From assembly GCA_937960435.1 (NCBI GenBank), contig CALGPN010000034.1:33284-97283 (forward strand): a stretch of DNA of 64,000 nucleotides. The letters run 5' to 3'. How positions within the stretch are numbered: the stretch's first letter is position 1; every line of letters begins with the position of its first letter. This DNA is from an uncultured Desulfosoma sp. (GTDB lineage: Bacteria; Desulfobacterota; Syntrophobacteria; Syntrophobacterales; DSM-9756). The notes under the pieces were generated by a model that was given only the letters and a program-made list of their open reading frames with translations, had not been told where the DNA came from and did no database searches. This document shows, in pieces, positions 36,896 to 46,694 of this stretch. Position numbers and translations under genes: made by a program.

Positions 36896-37888
36896 ATGAG
36901 ACGCGGTTTTGTCGGGGCGGTAGCCTTGGGTTTGTGGCTGGCAGGTTCCCTCTTGGGCGTTGCCGAGCCGGTCCGGGCCAAGACGGTGGACTGGATCGTG
37001 GCGGTGGTCAACGACGAGGTGATTCTCAACAGTGAGCTCCAGCGCCGGGTCGAGGGCGTGCTCAAGGCCGCCGAGCAACTTCGGGACGCGCCGCCTCTAG
37101 GCTCTGTGGATTCGTTGCGCAAGGAGGTCTTGCGCCAGATGATCCGGGAAAAACTGACGGCTCAGGAAGTGGCCCGGCTCAAAATCTCCGTGAGTGATAC
37201 GGAAGTGGAAGAAGCTGTGGAGTCCGTCCAAAAAGCCAACAATGTGACTCGTCAGCAATTGGAGGCGATGCTCAAGCAAGAGGGGCGCACCCTGGACCAG
37301 TTCAAGAAGATGATCCGTCAGGATTTGGAAAGAGCTCGGCTGATCGAAAGGGTGTTGAAATCCAAGACCGTGATCACCGACGACCAAGTCCAAGCCGCCT
37401 TAAGCCGTCAGGTGCGGAGCCCGGATGAGGAGCGCCATTTGGCGGTCATCTTTCTTTCGGCGCCATCCGCGCCCGAAGCGCGACAAACGGTCCGTCTCAA
37501 GGCTCAGGAAATTTTGAACCGCATCCGAAAAGGGGAAAATTTCGCCAATCTGGCCCGCGCCTATTCTCAAGGTCCCGGCGCCCAGGACGGCGGAGATATC
37601 GGCAGGATCAAAGCCAAAGACATGGCCCCCGGGTTGGAGCAGGCCACCCGGGACCTGGAGCCCGGTCAGGTGAGCGATGTTCTCGAATCGGCCAACGGCT
37701 TCTATGTGGTGAAGCTTCTTGACGTCAAAAGGCCCAATCCGGGCGCCGTCGACGAGAGGGTTAAAGAAAAGGTGCGTCGGGAACTGTTTCAAATGGAAGT
37801 GAACAAGAAATATGATCAGTGGATTCGGGATCTGGAGGCGAAATCGTTTATCCAGATCCATCTGGATCCCCCGGCGTCCGGATCCTAA
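36896..37888 (+). CDS. SurA-like periplasmic peptidyl-prolyl isomerase
   Basis: 330 residues with a clear signal peptide (about 1-28, basic start, hydrophobic core, cleavage near VRA-KT). An N-terminal SurA chaperone domain (VDWIVAVVNDEVILNSEL) is followed by one parvulin domain (about 180-280: HLAVIFLSAPS, FANLARAYSQGPGAQDGGDIG, VSDVLESANGFYVVKLLD). E. coli SurA has two parvulin domains; this has one. It helps outer-membrane proteins fold. Starts 21 bases after mfd. Confidence 0.9.
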   Translation: MRRGFVGAVALGLWLAGSLLGVAEPVRAKTVDWIVAVVNDEVILNSELQRRVEGVLKAAEQLRDAPPLGSVDSLRKEVLRQMIREKLTAQEVARLKISVSDTEVEEAVESVQKANNVTRQQLEAMLKQEGRTLDQFKKMIRQDLERARLIERVLKSKTVITDDQVQAALSRQVRSPDEERHLAVIFLSAPSAPEARQTVRLKAQEILNRIRKGENFANLARAYSQGPGAQDGGDIGRIKAKDMAPGLEQATRDLEPGQVSDVLESANGFYVVKLLDVKRPNPGAVDERVKEKVRRELFQMEVNKKYDQWIRDLEAKSFIQIHLDPPASGS

Positions 37889-37934
37889 TCATCATGTCCA
37901 CGACCGTCTTTCGCCGTGAGAGGAAAGGATTTCC

Positions 37935-38939
37935 ATGGAGTCTTTGAAGGATATCGGGGCTTTTCTCGAAAGTGAGCGGAAGCGGCAACAAATCAGTCTT
38001 GAAAAGCTTTCCCGACATACGCGGATCAGTGTGCGGGTGCTGCAAGCTTTGGAGGCGGGGGAGTATGAGGTCATCGGGACCCCTTTGTTGATCCGAGGGT
38101 TTCTCAAGATCTATTGCGAAGCTCTGGGAGTGGATCCACGCCCGATTCTCGAGGAGTACGGTTCGGACATCCGCCGCTACGACAACGAAGGGGAACGCCT
38201 GAGACGCTTTCAGTCTTGGATGAAAGGGACCCACAAGAAAAGCGGTGCTTTTCTGGTTTTTTTTCTGGTGTTGGCCTTCAGCGTCACGCTGGCGGGACTG
38301 TGGGCGGTGTGGTGGCCGAAGTATCAAATGAAGAAAGCGGCCCTATCTCAGGCGTCCCGGGAAGCCGCCTACCCGCAGCAAGAGCTTCCCGGCGATCTCG
38401 CTTTGAAAAGAGGCGACGAGGAGCTGAGCGGCGGATCTGCTGAAGAGCGGGCAGGGGCCCCGGGGGTGTTGCCGGAGCAGGAAAGCCCTGCCCCGCTTGC
38501 CGACGGCGCGGTGCCGGCTCCGGCTGATCGACTTGCGGAGGAAACCCCAGGGGAAAAACCCAAAGGGGATGGTGCGGGACAAGCGGCTCGGGCAATGCCG
38601 GGGCGGACGGCGGTCGACACGCCGCTTAAGCAAGCCGGAAAAGAAACGGAATCGATCTCGGAAACGGCTGTACCATCGACTCCGGGGCACATCTTGCGCA
38701 TTGTGGCCGACGAAGAAGCGTGGATTCAGGTGCAGGCCGACGACGGAAAGCCTCAGAATCGCATCCTCAAACCGGGAGAGAGCATCCAGTGGACTCTTTC
38801 TCGTTCCGCACAGTTATGGACGGGCAACGCCGGCGGCATCCGCGTTTTATGGGATGGAAGGCCCCTCAAACCCCTGGGGAAAAGGGGCGAGGTGCTGCGG
38901 GTGAAACTTCCTGATCCCCGTTACCTGGAAAACCCTTAA
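37935..38939 (+). CDS. RodZ-like cytoskeletal/HTH membrane protein
   Basis: 334 residues. An N-terminal helix-turn-helix (LKDIGAFLESERKRQQISLEKLSRHTRISVRVLQALE) binds MreB in RodZ. One membrane helix lies at about 103-121. A long low-complexity Ala/Pro/Glu linker follows, and the C-terminal DUF4115 beta domain (about 255-330) contains EEAWIQVQADDG and KPGESIQW. Likely a cell-shape protein with MreB. The ATG follows AGGAAAGG. Confidence 0.88.
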   Translation: MESLKDIGAFLESERKRQQISLEKLSRHTRISVRVLQALEAGEYEVIGTPLLIRGFLKIYCEALGVDPRPILEEYGSDIRRYDNEGERLRRFQSWMKGTHKKSGAFLVFFLVLAFSVTLAGLWAVWWPKYQMKKAALSQASREAAYPQQELPGDLALKRGDEELSGGSAEERAGAPGVLPEQESPAPLADGAVPAPADRLAEETPGEKPKGDGAGQAARAMPGRTAVDTPLKQAGKETESISETAVPSTPGHILRIVADEEAWIQVQADDGKPQNRILKPGESIQWTLSRSAQLWTGNAGGIRVLWDGRPLKPLGKRGEVLRVKLPDPRYLENP

Positions 38940-38945
38940 ACCCCC

Positions 38946-39749
38946 ATGACCGTTGTCGAATCAGAAGCGGTGGTCCTTTGCGCCTGCGATTACGGCGAAT
39001 CGGACCGCATCGTGACCTTTTTCAGTTTGGAATGGGGTTTGGTCCGAGCCATGGCCAAGGGGGCCCGTCGCAGCCGCAAACGCTTTGTCCACGCTTTTGA
39101 ACCCAACAGTGTGGTGCAGTTGGGCCTTGGGCGGCGTCGGACTCTTTCCTGGGTGGAATCATGCCGATTGGTGGAAGGACACTTGGCTTTGCGCACGGAT
39201 CCTTTGCGCTGGGCCTATGCGGGCCTTCTCCTGGAAACGACGCTGCGGCTCAACCCGGAAAATATGCCCAGCCCGCCGTTTTACACCCTGCTTCGTGGGG
39301 CGCTCGAACGTCTCGGAACCGATCGGGACCCCGCCAATGTGGCGGCGCTCTTCCTCGTGCGAGCCCTGCGTATTCTCGGAACTCTGCCGTCCCTGGAAAG
39401 GTGTGTCCAGTGCGGGGCCACCATCGAAGAGGCTTCATTTTGGAAATTGTCGCTCGAAACGGGACGGTTTTCTTGCGGCGCCCATGGCGCGGCCGCCGAG
39501 GAGGGCATCGCCCTCGACAAGGGTTCCGCCGCCCTGTTTCAATCGATGCTCCGGGCGCCTGTGGAAAAGATCTGGCGGTTCCGTCTGCGAAAGGGGGTCG
39601 CGGCTGACGTCATCCACGCCGTGTGCACGTGGGTGGAACATCACACGGCGCAGCGTCTAAAGAGCCGGCGTTTGTTGGATCGCATGGCAAACGGTTCGGA
39701 AGGCGGCACGCGATTCCCCCGATCCTCGGCGCTGATTCCATCTCCCTGA
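38946..39749 (+). CDS. recO: DNA repair protein RecO
   Basis: 267 residues. It mediates RecA loading with RecR in the RecFOR pathway. The N-terminal OB fold is typical (EAVVLCACDYGESDRIVTFFSLEWGLVRAMAKGARRSR), and a helical domain with a zinc-like cluster follows (CVQCGATIEE..., SCGAHG). It starts 6 bases after the rodZ-like stop. The start codon lacks a strong ribosome site, consistent with translational coupling. Confidence 0.92.
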   Translation: MTVVESEAVVLCACDYGESDRIVTFFSLEWGLVRAMAKGARRSRKRFVHAFEPNSVVQLGLGRRRTLSWVESCRLVEGHLALRTDPLRWAYAGLLLETTLRLNPENMPSPPFYTLLRGALERLGTDRDPANVAALFLVRALRILGTLPSLERCVQCGATIEEASFWKLSLETGRFSCGAHGAAAEEGIALDKGSAALFQSMLRAPVEKIWRFRLRKGVAADVIHAVCTWVEHHTAQRLKSRRLLDRMANGSEGGTRFPRSSALIPSP

Positions 39750-39906
39750 GGGCCCTTGAGTTCCGTGGGGACGTGCCGGGAAGAAAAAGGAAAGGGTTGT
39801 GCCGAAGCCCGTCTGGCTTGGCTCCCGCTCGCGGAGAGCCGTTACCGGTCGCGCTTTTCGGCGAAGGGTCTGGGGGATTTGGCGTCTTGATCAGGAGTGA
39901 GGCTCC

Positions 39907-40614
39907 ATGGAGTGGATGCGCCACTTCGAGGCCATAGCCGCAAGCGCGCCGTGGTTTGGCGTTCTGCTCTCCTTTGTCGGGGGGGTCCTGGCGGGATTCA
40001 CGCCGTGCTCTTATCCCATGATTCCCATCACCGTAGCCTTTGTGGGCAGCCGGGCGCAAGGCAGCCGGGTCAAAGGCTTTCTTCTTTCCGCCATTTACGT
40101 TTCCGGGATGGCGTTGGTCTATTCGGCCTTGGGGTTGATCGCGGCGCTCACAGGACGCCTTTTCGGCTCCCTGACCATGAATCCATGGGTGTATCTGGCG
40201 GTAGGGAACCTGTGTTTGGTCTTCGCGTTGATCATGCTGGAGGTGATCCCGATGCCGTCTCCCGCTTTTCTCTCCCAAGTGAGAGTTCGTCACATCCCGG
40301 GTCGGGATGCGCTTTCGAGCCTTCTTGTGGGAGGGACCTCGGCTTTGATTGTGGGGCCGTGTACGACGCCGATCCTCGGGACCTTGTTGACTCTGGTGGC
40401 GACGGGAAAAAGCTTGCTGTGGGGCGCGCTCATGCTTTTCGCCTTTGCGTACGGCATGGGCGTGCTGGTCATTGTGGTGGGAACGTTCACCGGGCTTCTG
40501 GCCTCCTTGCCTCGATCCGGCATATGGATGCGAAGGATTCAGCGCTTTTTCGCCCTGATCATGATCGGAGCGGCGGAATACTTTTTCATCAAAGCAGGAG
40601 AAATGTGGCTGTGA
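39907..40614 (+). CDS. ccdA: CcdA/DsbD-type transmembrane thiol-disulfide transporter
   Basis: 235 residues with about six membrane helices. The two redox cysteines sit in FTPCSYPMIPI (helix 1) and VGPCTTPILG (helix 4), as in CcdA and DsbD-beta, moving electrons from cytoplasmic thioredoxin to the periplasm. AGGAG lies 9 bases before the ATG. It overlaps the TlpA-like gene by 10 bases, so the pair is an electron-export module, probably serving cytochrome c maturation. Confidence 0.88.
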   Translation: MEWMRHFEAIAASAPWFGVLLSFVGGVLAGFTPCSYPMIPITVAFVGSRAQGSRVKGFLLSAIYVSGMALVYSALGLIAALTGRLFGSLTMNPWVYLAVGNLCLVFALIMLEVIPMPSPAFLSQVRVRHIPGRDALSSLLVGGTSALIVGPCTTPILGTLLTLVATGKSLLWGALMLFAFAYGMGVLVIVVGTFTGLLASLPRSGIWMRRIQRFFALIMIGAAEYFFIKAGEMWL

Positions 40615-41135
40615 ATAATCATCAACGACGAGGAGTTTTGGCACTGGGTTTGGCGATTCTTCTGATGGTGGCGACATCGGCCTTCGGCCAGTCCCTGGTG
40701 GATACGGTCATGAGTCTGGTTGGGACCAAAGGGTCTTCGGAACCCGTGGACTTTGATCTCCCCAGCACCGACGATACCCGGGTGCGGCTCAGTGATTATC
40801 GCGGCAAGAAACCCGTGCTGCTGTACTTTTGGGCCATTTGGTGCCCGGCGTGTCAAGCCGTCAAGCCGGAAGTGGCCAAACTGCGTGCCAGGATCCGGGA
40901 AGAGCAGCTGGAAATCTTGGCCGTCAATGTGGGCGCGGGCGATTCCTTTGAGCGCGTCCAACGTTACCAAAAGGCCCATCCCATGCCGTTCAAGGTGCTC
41001 TATGACGGCGACGGAGCGGCCATGAAGGCTTTTGAGGTGCGCGGCGTCCCGCTCTTTGTCATTGTGGACAAAAACGGGGCGATCGTCTATCGTGACCATC
41101 AACTGCCTTCGGACATACAACGCTTCATCCAATAA
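40605..41135 (+). CDS. TlpA/ResA-like periplasmic thioredoxin
   Basis: 176 residues from the GTG at 40605 (AGGAG 5 bases upstream; GTG at 40611 is possible). A hydrophobic signal/anchor (about 10-24) precedes a thioredoxin fold with the WCPAC active site (YFWAIWCPACQAV), cis-proline region RGVPLFVI and an AhpC/TSA-like start (VDFDLPSTDDTRVRLSDYRGKK). It is likely reduced by the overlapping CcdA and then keeps apocytochrome c or other thiols reduced. Confidence 0.9.
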   Translation: MAVNNHQRRGVLALGLAILLMVATSAFGQSLVDTVMSLVGTKGSSEPVDFDLPSTDDTRVRLSDYRGKKPVLLYFWAIWCPACQAVKPEVAKLRARIREEQLEILAVNVGAGDSFERVQRYQKAHPMPFKVLYDGDGAAMKAFEVRGVPLFVIVDKNGAIVYRDHQLPSDIQRFIQ

Positions 41136-41158
41136 CATCAAGGCATAGGCGGGATTTC

Positions 41159-42436
41159 ATGAAAGACATCCTCACCATCATTATGGCTGGCGGGCGGGGC
41201 GAGAGGCTCATGCCCCTGACACGAGACCGCTGCAAGCCGGCCGTTCCTTTCGGTGGCATCTACCGCTTGATTGACATTCCATTGAGCAATTGCGTGAATT
41301 CCCAGCTCTACAAGATTTTGGTCTTTACGCAATACAAATCCCAATCCCTAGTGGATCATCTCGAGGACGGCTGGAATATCTTTTCCGGCGCTTTGGGGCA
41401 CTTTTTGCGCATCGTGGCGCCTCAACAGCGCCTGGGTGAGGACTGGTACCGAGGAACCGCCGATTCGGTGCGGCAAAACCTCTACCTTATCGAAAGGGAG
41501 CAGCCCCGGCATGTGCTCATTCTTTCGGGCGATCACGTGTACAAGATGGATTATTCCATTTTTCGGCGCTTCCATGAGGAGAAAGACGCGGATGTCACGG
41601 TGAGCCTCCTTGAGGTGGATCGGGCGACAGGGTCATCTTTCGGGATCGCCGAAGTGGACCAGGACCTGCGCATCTGCGGTTTCGAGGAGAAGCCCAAGGA
41701 TCCCAAACCCATGCCCGACGATCCCTCCCGCTGTCTGGCTTCCATGGGGATTTATCTTTTCAAGCGAGAGGTGCTCCTGAGGGTCTTGAAAGAGAGCGAC
41801 GACGAGGATTTCGGCAGAGACATCATCCCTCGACTGGTGCGGGAAGGAAAGGTCTATGCCTATCCCTATCGGCGTTATAACCTCATCAAGGACGATGTAC
41901 CGGTTTACGATCCGGAGGTCGGCTACCGTTTCAAGACGCAAGATCCTACCCGCGATTCGAGCTACTGGCGGGATGTGGGCAGCTTGGACGCTTACTGGAA
42001 TGCGAACATGGACCTGACGGGGCGGAGTCCCTTTTTCAACCTTTACGGGCGCCGATGGCCCATGCGCGGCCTGCAACGCCAGGTGCCGCCGGCTAAATTC
42101 GTGGTGTCCCGATCCGATCAAGACGCCCAGCGCACCGGCACCGCCAAGGATTCCGTCGTTCCTCACGGCTGCTTGATCAGCGGCGGCATCGTGCGCCATT
42201 CCGTCTTGTCTTACAACGTGATCGTCAACAGCTATGCCGAGGTGGATGAATCCGTCATCATGGATAATGTGGAAATCGGCCACCACTGCCGGATCAAGAA
42301 AGCCATCATCGATAAGGACAATGTGATTCCCCCTTATACCGAAATCGGTGTCTCTCCTCAGGAGGACCGCACACGCTTCGTGGTCACACCGCGAGGCATC
42401 ACCGTGGTGCCGCGAGGGGCCTTCCCCAGGGAGTAA
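41159..42436 (+). CDS. glgC: Glucose-1-phosphate adenylyltransferase GlgC
   Basis: 425 residues. It makes ADP-glucose for glycogen. The nucleotide-binding GGRGERLMPLTRDRCKPAVPFGG, the substrate segment GTADSVRQNLYLIE, GDHVYKMDY and EEKPK are all present. The C-terminal left-handed beta helix (ISGGIVRHSVLSYNVIVNSYAEVDESVIMDNVEIG) completes the family length. It starts 23 bases after the TlpA gene but is functionally unrelated. glgA and glgB are not in the window. Confidence 0.95.
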   Translation: MKDILTIIMAGGRGERLMPLTRDRCKPAVPFGGIYRLIDIPLSNCVNSQLYKILVFTQYKSQSLVDHLEDGWNIFSGALGHFLRIVAPQQRLGEDWYRGTADSVRQNLYLIEREQPRHVLILSGDHVYKMDYSIFRRFHEEKDADVTVSLLEVDRATGSSFGIAEVDQDLRICGFEEKPKDPKPMPDDPSRCLASMGIYLFKREVLLRVLKESDDEDFGRDIIPRLVREGKVYAYPYRRYNLIKDDVPVYDPEVGYRFKTQDPTRDSSYWRDVGSLDAYWNANMDLTGRSPFFNLYGRRWPMRGLQRQVPPAKFVVSRSDQDAQRTGTAKDSVVPHGCLISGGIVRHSVLSYNVIVNSYAEVDESVIMDNVEIGHHCRIKKAIIDKDNVIPPYTEIGVSPQEDRTRFVVTPRGITVVPRGAFPRE

Positions 42437-42551
42437 CTGAGCCACCTTCAAGGGCGGGGGCAACGCTTTCAGAGCTTACCCGAGGGGAGAGTGGTTCCGG
42501 TGCGGCCTTATTTTGTCGTCTCTGGAGAAGAGGGAGGATCTTCCGGTCAGG

Positions 42552-44627
42552 TCATGAAAGAGGCGAGCAAGAAATTTTCTTTTGATGGACTCCTGTCTGG
42601 GGATCTTCCACGGATTTTTCCACCAATCGCACGGCCTTCAGACTGTCCACGGCTTTCCAGGAGGATTCGGTCCCGACGATTACGGTCCCTGCGGCCATGG
42701 CTCCGTAGATTGTAATCTGCGGCCGATCCCTTTTGGATGCGGCCCACTGGAGCAGTGCCCGCAGTTCCTCTTCCAAGTCGGCAAGATCACGAGCGCATTG
42801 AGCTCGCCGGTCCACGAGGCGGGTAAGCGACGCCTTGAGGGCATCCTGGACGCGAAAGAGCTTTTCGACTTTCTGGTCCGCTTCCTGGACCGCCAGCTGC
42901 AGCGCCTCTATGCGCGCTTTCACGGAGGCCCTTTCCGCTGCGTTCGCCTTTTCTTCCTCGAGGCGGCGGATTTCCAGAAGATTTCTGTCCTGAAACTGCA
43001 CCGTCTTCCCGATGGCCAACTCCACGGCGCTCAAGGCTTTCCGCTGTCGGCTTTCCACATTCTTCAGTCGTTGAGCGTGATCCTTAAGATGCTGGATCCT
43101 TTCTCGCAAGGCGTCCGTTTTTCTTTTCAAAATGGGATCTTCACCGATGACGAGCCGGCATCCTTTGGACTTTTCCGATCCCACGTGTTGGACGATGATT
43201 TTTTGTGAGGCTGCAATGTGCGAAGAGAGCACCGTGGCAGTGGGAGCCAAGAGGGCCCCCGAGGTTTCAATGACGCTGTCGACGATGCTTGAGGAAACGG
43301 CCACGTCTCCGCACGCGCGCACCGTGCCTCCCGTGATGTGCCGCGCCTTCACATGCCCTTCCGCATAAATGGTGGAGTGGATCACCCCGCCGGAAATCAC
43401 GACGTTGCCTTCGGCGATAATTTCGGCCCCTTGAATTTCCGAAGCGAAGACCGAAGCCCCTTTAACACGAAATCCGGGGGTGACGCTTCCTGAGATTTTG
43501 ATATCTCCGTCGAAGGTCACATGGCCGGTTTTCAGATCCACATCCCCTGTGATCTCCAGTTCCGAATGGACGCTGATCTTCCCGTCCGCGGTGATTTGAG
43601 GGCGGCCGGATCGAGCGGCCAGGACTCGGGTGCCGTCGTCGGAACGCACGGCACCTTTGCCGCAGCGCAGGAGGATGTCCGATGGTTTTGGAGGCGCCAC
43701 AGCCTGACCGAAGACATTCGTGCCGGGAAGCCCCGGAACCGGCGGGATCTTTTCGGCAAGCACATCTCCTTCCCGAACCAGGGGGATTTCACCGCGGTCT
43801 CGAAAATCGATGGATCCCCCCTGGCGGAGCCGGCCGACCTTCAGAGGGTCCGTGTCAAAATAGTAGCGCACCGAGGCATCCTGGCCGGGTTGCGGAGGGC
43901 GACCTCGAGCCGCCACAATGGATCCTTTGGAAGCGGGTTTGGCAAGAAGATCTCGGACGGTATCGGGAGACAGACTGATTCCGAAACAGATTCCACGGCG
44001 GGCAAACATCGCGCGCAGGTCCTCTTCCGTTACGTCCGGCGGCGGCTTTTTGGTCCAGAGAAGCAAGGCCTCCATGCGATCGGCGGAAACACTGACATCG
44101 AAAAACTGTTCCAGGAAATCCAGGCGCTCTGAAGGAACGGAAAAATCCCCTGAAGCGGCCGCCGGAGCAGGTCCCGCCTCGACCTGAGGTGTCGTTGCCC
44201 CCATGAAAGAGTCTTTCAGGGCCTGAATGCCACTGAGGTCCAAAATACCTTCCTCGAGAAGGACCTGCTCGATGGGATAGTATTTTTTCTCCCGCTTGAA
44301 CAGCTCCATCTGCCGGGCAAGAACTCTCTTTTCATCGCGAGGTAGAAAGAACCCCTTGGTGACGCCATGGGAGAGCAAAGGTTTCTCCCGTTCCCGGCGC
44401 TGAAGAAAATTCTGGAGCCTCAACAAGGCTTTCATCTGGGATGGGTTGAGCACGCCCATGTCCACGAGCACTTCCCCCAGCGGCTTTTTCTTGCCCTCTT
44501 GGGCCAGCGCCCTTTGGGTTTGGAGTGCCTTTCGGACGGTTTCCTCGGTCGCGAAGCCGTAATGGATCGCCAGCTTGCCGAGCAAAAGGGAAGGATTCCC
44601 GCTCTGGGCTTTGCCTTCAGAAGCCAT
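42552..44627 (-). CDS. DUF342 (FapA-like) protein with MshEN-like N-terminal repeats
   Basis: 691 residues, cytoplasmic. Three short repeats open the protein at about 16-38, 50-72 and 119-137, each with LGxxLxxxG...xxAL-type spacing (LGKLAIHYG, LGEVLVDMG, IEQVLLEEG) resembling the c-di-GMP-binding MshEN/GspE-N motif. The DUF342/FapA core follows (about 200-480), with its right-handed beta-helix segment (VTFDGDIKISGSVTPGFRVKG..., EIIAEGNVVISGGVIHSTIYAEGHVKA). A long coiled coil fills about 510-640. In Bacillus and Vibrio, FapA-type proteins affect cell shape, polar development or motility; the role here is unknown. c-di-GMP binding is an inference. Confidence 0.8.
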   Translation of the reverse strand: MASEGKAQSGNPSLLLGKLAIHYGFATEETVRKALQTQRALAQEGKKKPLGEVLVDMGVLNPSQMKALLRLQNFLQRREREKPLLSHGVTKGFFLPRDEKRVLARQMELFKREKKYYPIEQVLLEEGILDLSGIQALKDSFMGATTPQVEAGPAPAAASGDFSVPSERLDFLEQFFDVSVSADRMEALLLWTKKPPPDVTEEDLRAMFARRGICFGISLSPDTVRDLLAKPASKGSIVAARGRPPQPGQDASVRYYFDTDPLKVGRLRQGGSIDFRDRGEIPLVREGDVLAEKIPPVPGLPGTNVFGQAVAPPKPSDILLRCGKGAVRSDDGTRVLAARSGRPQITADGKISVHSELEITGDVDLKTGHVTFDGDIKISGSVTPGFRVKGASVFASEIQGAEIIAEGNVVISGGVIHSTIYAEGHVKARHITGGTVRACGDVAVSSSIVDSVIETSGALLAPTATVLSSHIAASQKIIVQHVGSEKSKGCRLVIGEDPILKRKTDALRERIQHLKDHAQRLKNVESRQRKALSAVELAIGKTVQFQDRNLLEIRRLEEEKANAAERASVKARIEALQLAVQEADQKVEKLFRVQDALKASLTRLVDRRAQCARDLADLEEELRALLQWAASKRDRPQITIYGAMAAGTVIVGTESSWKAVDSLKAVRLVEKSVEDPQTGVHQKKISCSPLS

Positions 44628-44730
44628 GGGTGTGCTTTCACTCAGGGTTGAGGCATTGCCGCACCAAGTTTGCTAAGGCTACAAAAATGCTACACCGTCG
44701 TCAAGCAATTGACACAGAAAAAAACTAAGA

Positions 44731-44752
44731 AAACGGCCTTTTCAGGCCGTTT
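44731..44752 (-). terminator. Rho-independent terminator of gatCA
   Basis: AAACGGCC-6 nt-GGCCGTTT, 8-bp stem overlapping the gatA stop codon. On the minus strand it is followed within a few bases by a long T-run (TTTTCTTAGTTTTTTT). Confidence 0.85.
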
Positions 44753-46214
44753 CCGGCACAGGAGGAGTTTGGCGCTCCGTCTTGGTCGCTTGCTCGAAAT
44801 GATAGGCCGCTTTGAGGACGGTCGCTTCACCGAGATGCGGGCCGAGGATTTGCAAACCTATGGGCAGGCCCGCGCTCGTGTAGCCGCAAGGGAGGGAAAG
44901 TCCCGGGAGGCCGGCAAGGCTCGCCGGCAAAGTGAAGATGTCGTTAAGGTACATCTGAAGGGGATTATCCGTCTTCTCGCCGATCTTGAAGGCGGGCGTC
45001 GGCGAGACTGGCCCGATGAGAACGTCGCACTTTTGGAACGCCTCCGTGAAATCGCGGCGAATGAGTGTGCGGACCTGGGAAGCTTTGCGATAATAGGCGT
45101 CGTAGTAGCCGGCCGACAGGCAGTAGGTTCCCAGCATAATGCGCCGTTTGACTTCCGCACCGAATCCTCGGCTGCGGGATTCCTTGTAGAGGGTCATGAG
45201 GTCGCGTGCTTCCGCGAAGCGGTATCCGTACTTGACGCCGTCGTAACGAGCCAGGTTGGAGCTGGCTTCAGCCGGTGCGATGATGTAATAGGCGGCCACG
45301 CCGTATTCGGTATGCGGCAGGGAAACCTCCACGAGTTCTGCCCCCAGGTCCCGGAAGATGCGGCAGGCTTTAGAGGTTGCTTCCGCGACCTCGGGATCCG
45401 TTCCTTCCATGAAATATTCTTTGGGCATGCCGATGCGAAGCCCTGTGATGGGGGCTTCCAAAGCCGCCGTGTAATCTTCTGCGGGATGATCCACGGAGGT
45501 GGAGTCTTTGGGGTCGTGTCCTGCGATGACGGAAAGGAGGAGAGCCGCATCGCGAACGTCTTTGGTCATGGGCCCCACTTGATCCAGCGAAGAGGCGAAA
45601 GCGACGAGGCCGTAGCGCGAAACCCGGCCGTAGGTGGGCTTGAGCCCCACGATGCCGCAAAAGGACGCAGGCTGACGGATCGATCCGCCGGTATCCGTAC
45701 CCAGAGCCGCGGCACACAGATCGGCCGCCACAGCCGCCGCCGACCCACCGCTGGATCCGCCGGGTACCCGATCCGGGTCCCATGGGTTCCTCACCGGCCC
45801 GAAAGCGGAGTTTTCGTTGGACGATCCCATGGCGAATTCATCCATGTTCGTCTTGCCGAGCAAGACGGCGCCCGAAGATTTCAGCCGGGTGACGACCGTG
45901 GCGTCGTAAGGGGGGATGAAATTTTCCAGGATCTTCGACCCACACGTGGTGCGAATGCCCTCCGTGCACAAGACGTCTTTGACGGCGATGGGAACGCCGG
46001 CCAAGGGGGAGGCCGTGAGGTCCTTTCGGCTGTTGTCGTAGTCGCGTGCATCTTTTAAAGCTTGATCGGCCGTGACGGTCAAAAAACAGCAAAGGTGTGG
46101 GTTCAGCCGTTCGATGCGCTCCAGATAGGCACGAACCGCTTCCGACACGCTCAACTTTTTGGCCAAAAGGGCTTCGCGCAGTTCATGGATGGTCATATGG
46201 GTCACGGAAGCCAT
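44742..46214 (-). CDS. gatA: Glu/Asp-tRNA(Gln/Asn) amidotransferase subunit A
   Basis: 490 residues, amidase-signature enzyme. It releases ammonia from glutamine for the transamidation of Glu-tRNA(Gln). The Lys-Ser-Ser triad is in place: KDVLCTEG (Lys), [14 protein letters not shown] (Ser) and [14 protein letters not shown] (nucleophilic Ser). Full length. gatC lies 29 bases upstream on the same strand; gatB is not in the window. Confidence 0.96.
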   Translation of the reverse strand: MASVTHMTIHELREALLAKKLSVSEAVRAYLERIERLNPHLCCFLTVTADQALKDARDYDNSRKDLTASPLAGVPIAVKDVLCTEGIRTTCGSKILENFIPPYDATVVTRLKSSGAVLLGKTNMDEFAMGSSNENSAFGPVRNPWDPDRVPGGSSGGSAAAVAADLCAAALGTDTGGSIRQPASFCGIVGLKPTYGRVSRYGLVAFASSLDQVGPMTKDVRDAALLLSVIAGHDPKDSTSVDHPAEDYTAALEAPITGLRIGMPKEYFMEGTDPEVAEATSKACRIFRDLGAELVEVSLPHTEYGVAAYYIIAPAEASSNLARYDGVKYGYRFAEARDLMTLYKESRSRGFGAEVKRRIMLGTYCLSAGYYDAYYRKASQVRTLIRRDFTEAFQKCDVLIGPVSPTPAFKIGEKTDNPLQMYLNDIFTLPASLAGLPGLSLPCGYTSAGLPIGLQILGPHLGEATVLKAAYHFEQATKTERQTPPVPETA

Positions 46215-46243
46215 GAGCAGCCTTTCCCTTTCCGTTTCGGAGC

Positions 46244-46570
46244 TTAGATGACCTTGGGGACGATGAAATTGACGCCGTCGCTGTGCGGCGCGTTGGCCAG
46301 CGCCCGATCTCGATCCAGGGAGTCCGTCACCTGATCCGAGCGGAACACGTTTTCCAGCGGGATGGCGTGGGTCGTGGGAGGCACGTCGGACGTGTCCACT
46401 TCATTGAGTTTTTCCATGTATTCCAGGATCATGTTCAGATGCCGGGTCATGGCCGATTCTTCTTGAGGGTCTAGGCGAAGCCGGGCCAATTCGGCCACAT
46501 GGCGGACTTCTTCTCGGCTGATCTTCTCCACGGGGGCATCCTTCCTCAAGGTGTCGTCGTCTTTTGACAA
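46244..46570 (-). CDS. gatC: Glu/Asp-tRNA(Gln/Asn) amidotransferase subunit C
   Basis: A 108-residue small subunit that wraps around GatA/GatB. The conserved [20 protein letters not shown] start, the [24 protein letters not shown] central segment and the ending F(I)VPKVI are typical. A charged 18-residue extension leads the protein. Heads a two-gene gatC-gatA transcript. Confidence 0.94.
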   Translation of the reverse strand: MSKDDDTLRKDAPVEKISREEVRHVAELARLRLDPQEESAMTRHLNMILEYMEKLNEVDTSDVPPTTHAIPLENVFRSDQVTDSLDRDRALANAPHSDGVNFIVPKVI

Positions 46571-46694
46571 AGCTAAACTATCATAAAGGGGGGCCGCCTC
46601 ACAAGGATGGGTTGCAGTCGGCCCCCGTTGCCTCTAAGATTCGCGGCGACGATTGTTCTCTACAAATGGCAAGAAAACCCATAAAGGACGGCAC

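Noticed and set aside
44670..46058. Long plus-strand frame (about 460 codons) opposite gatA
   Set aside because: Shadow of the GC-rich gatA coding strand: no ribosome site, no recognisable domain, while gatA on the other strand has a complete amidase signature.
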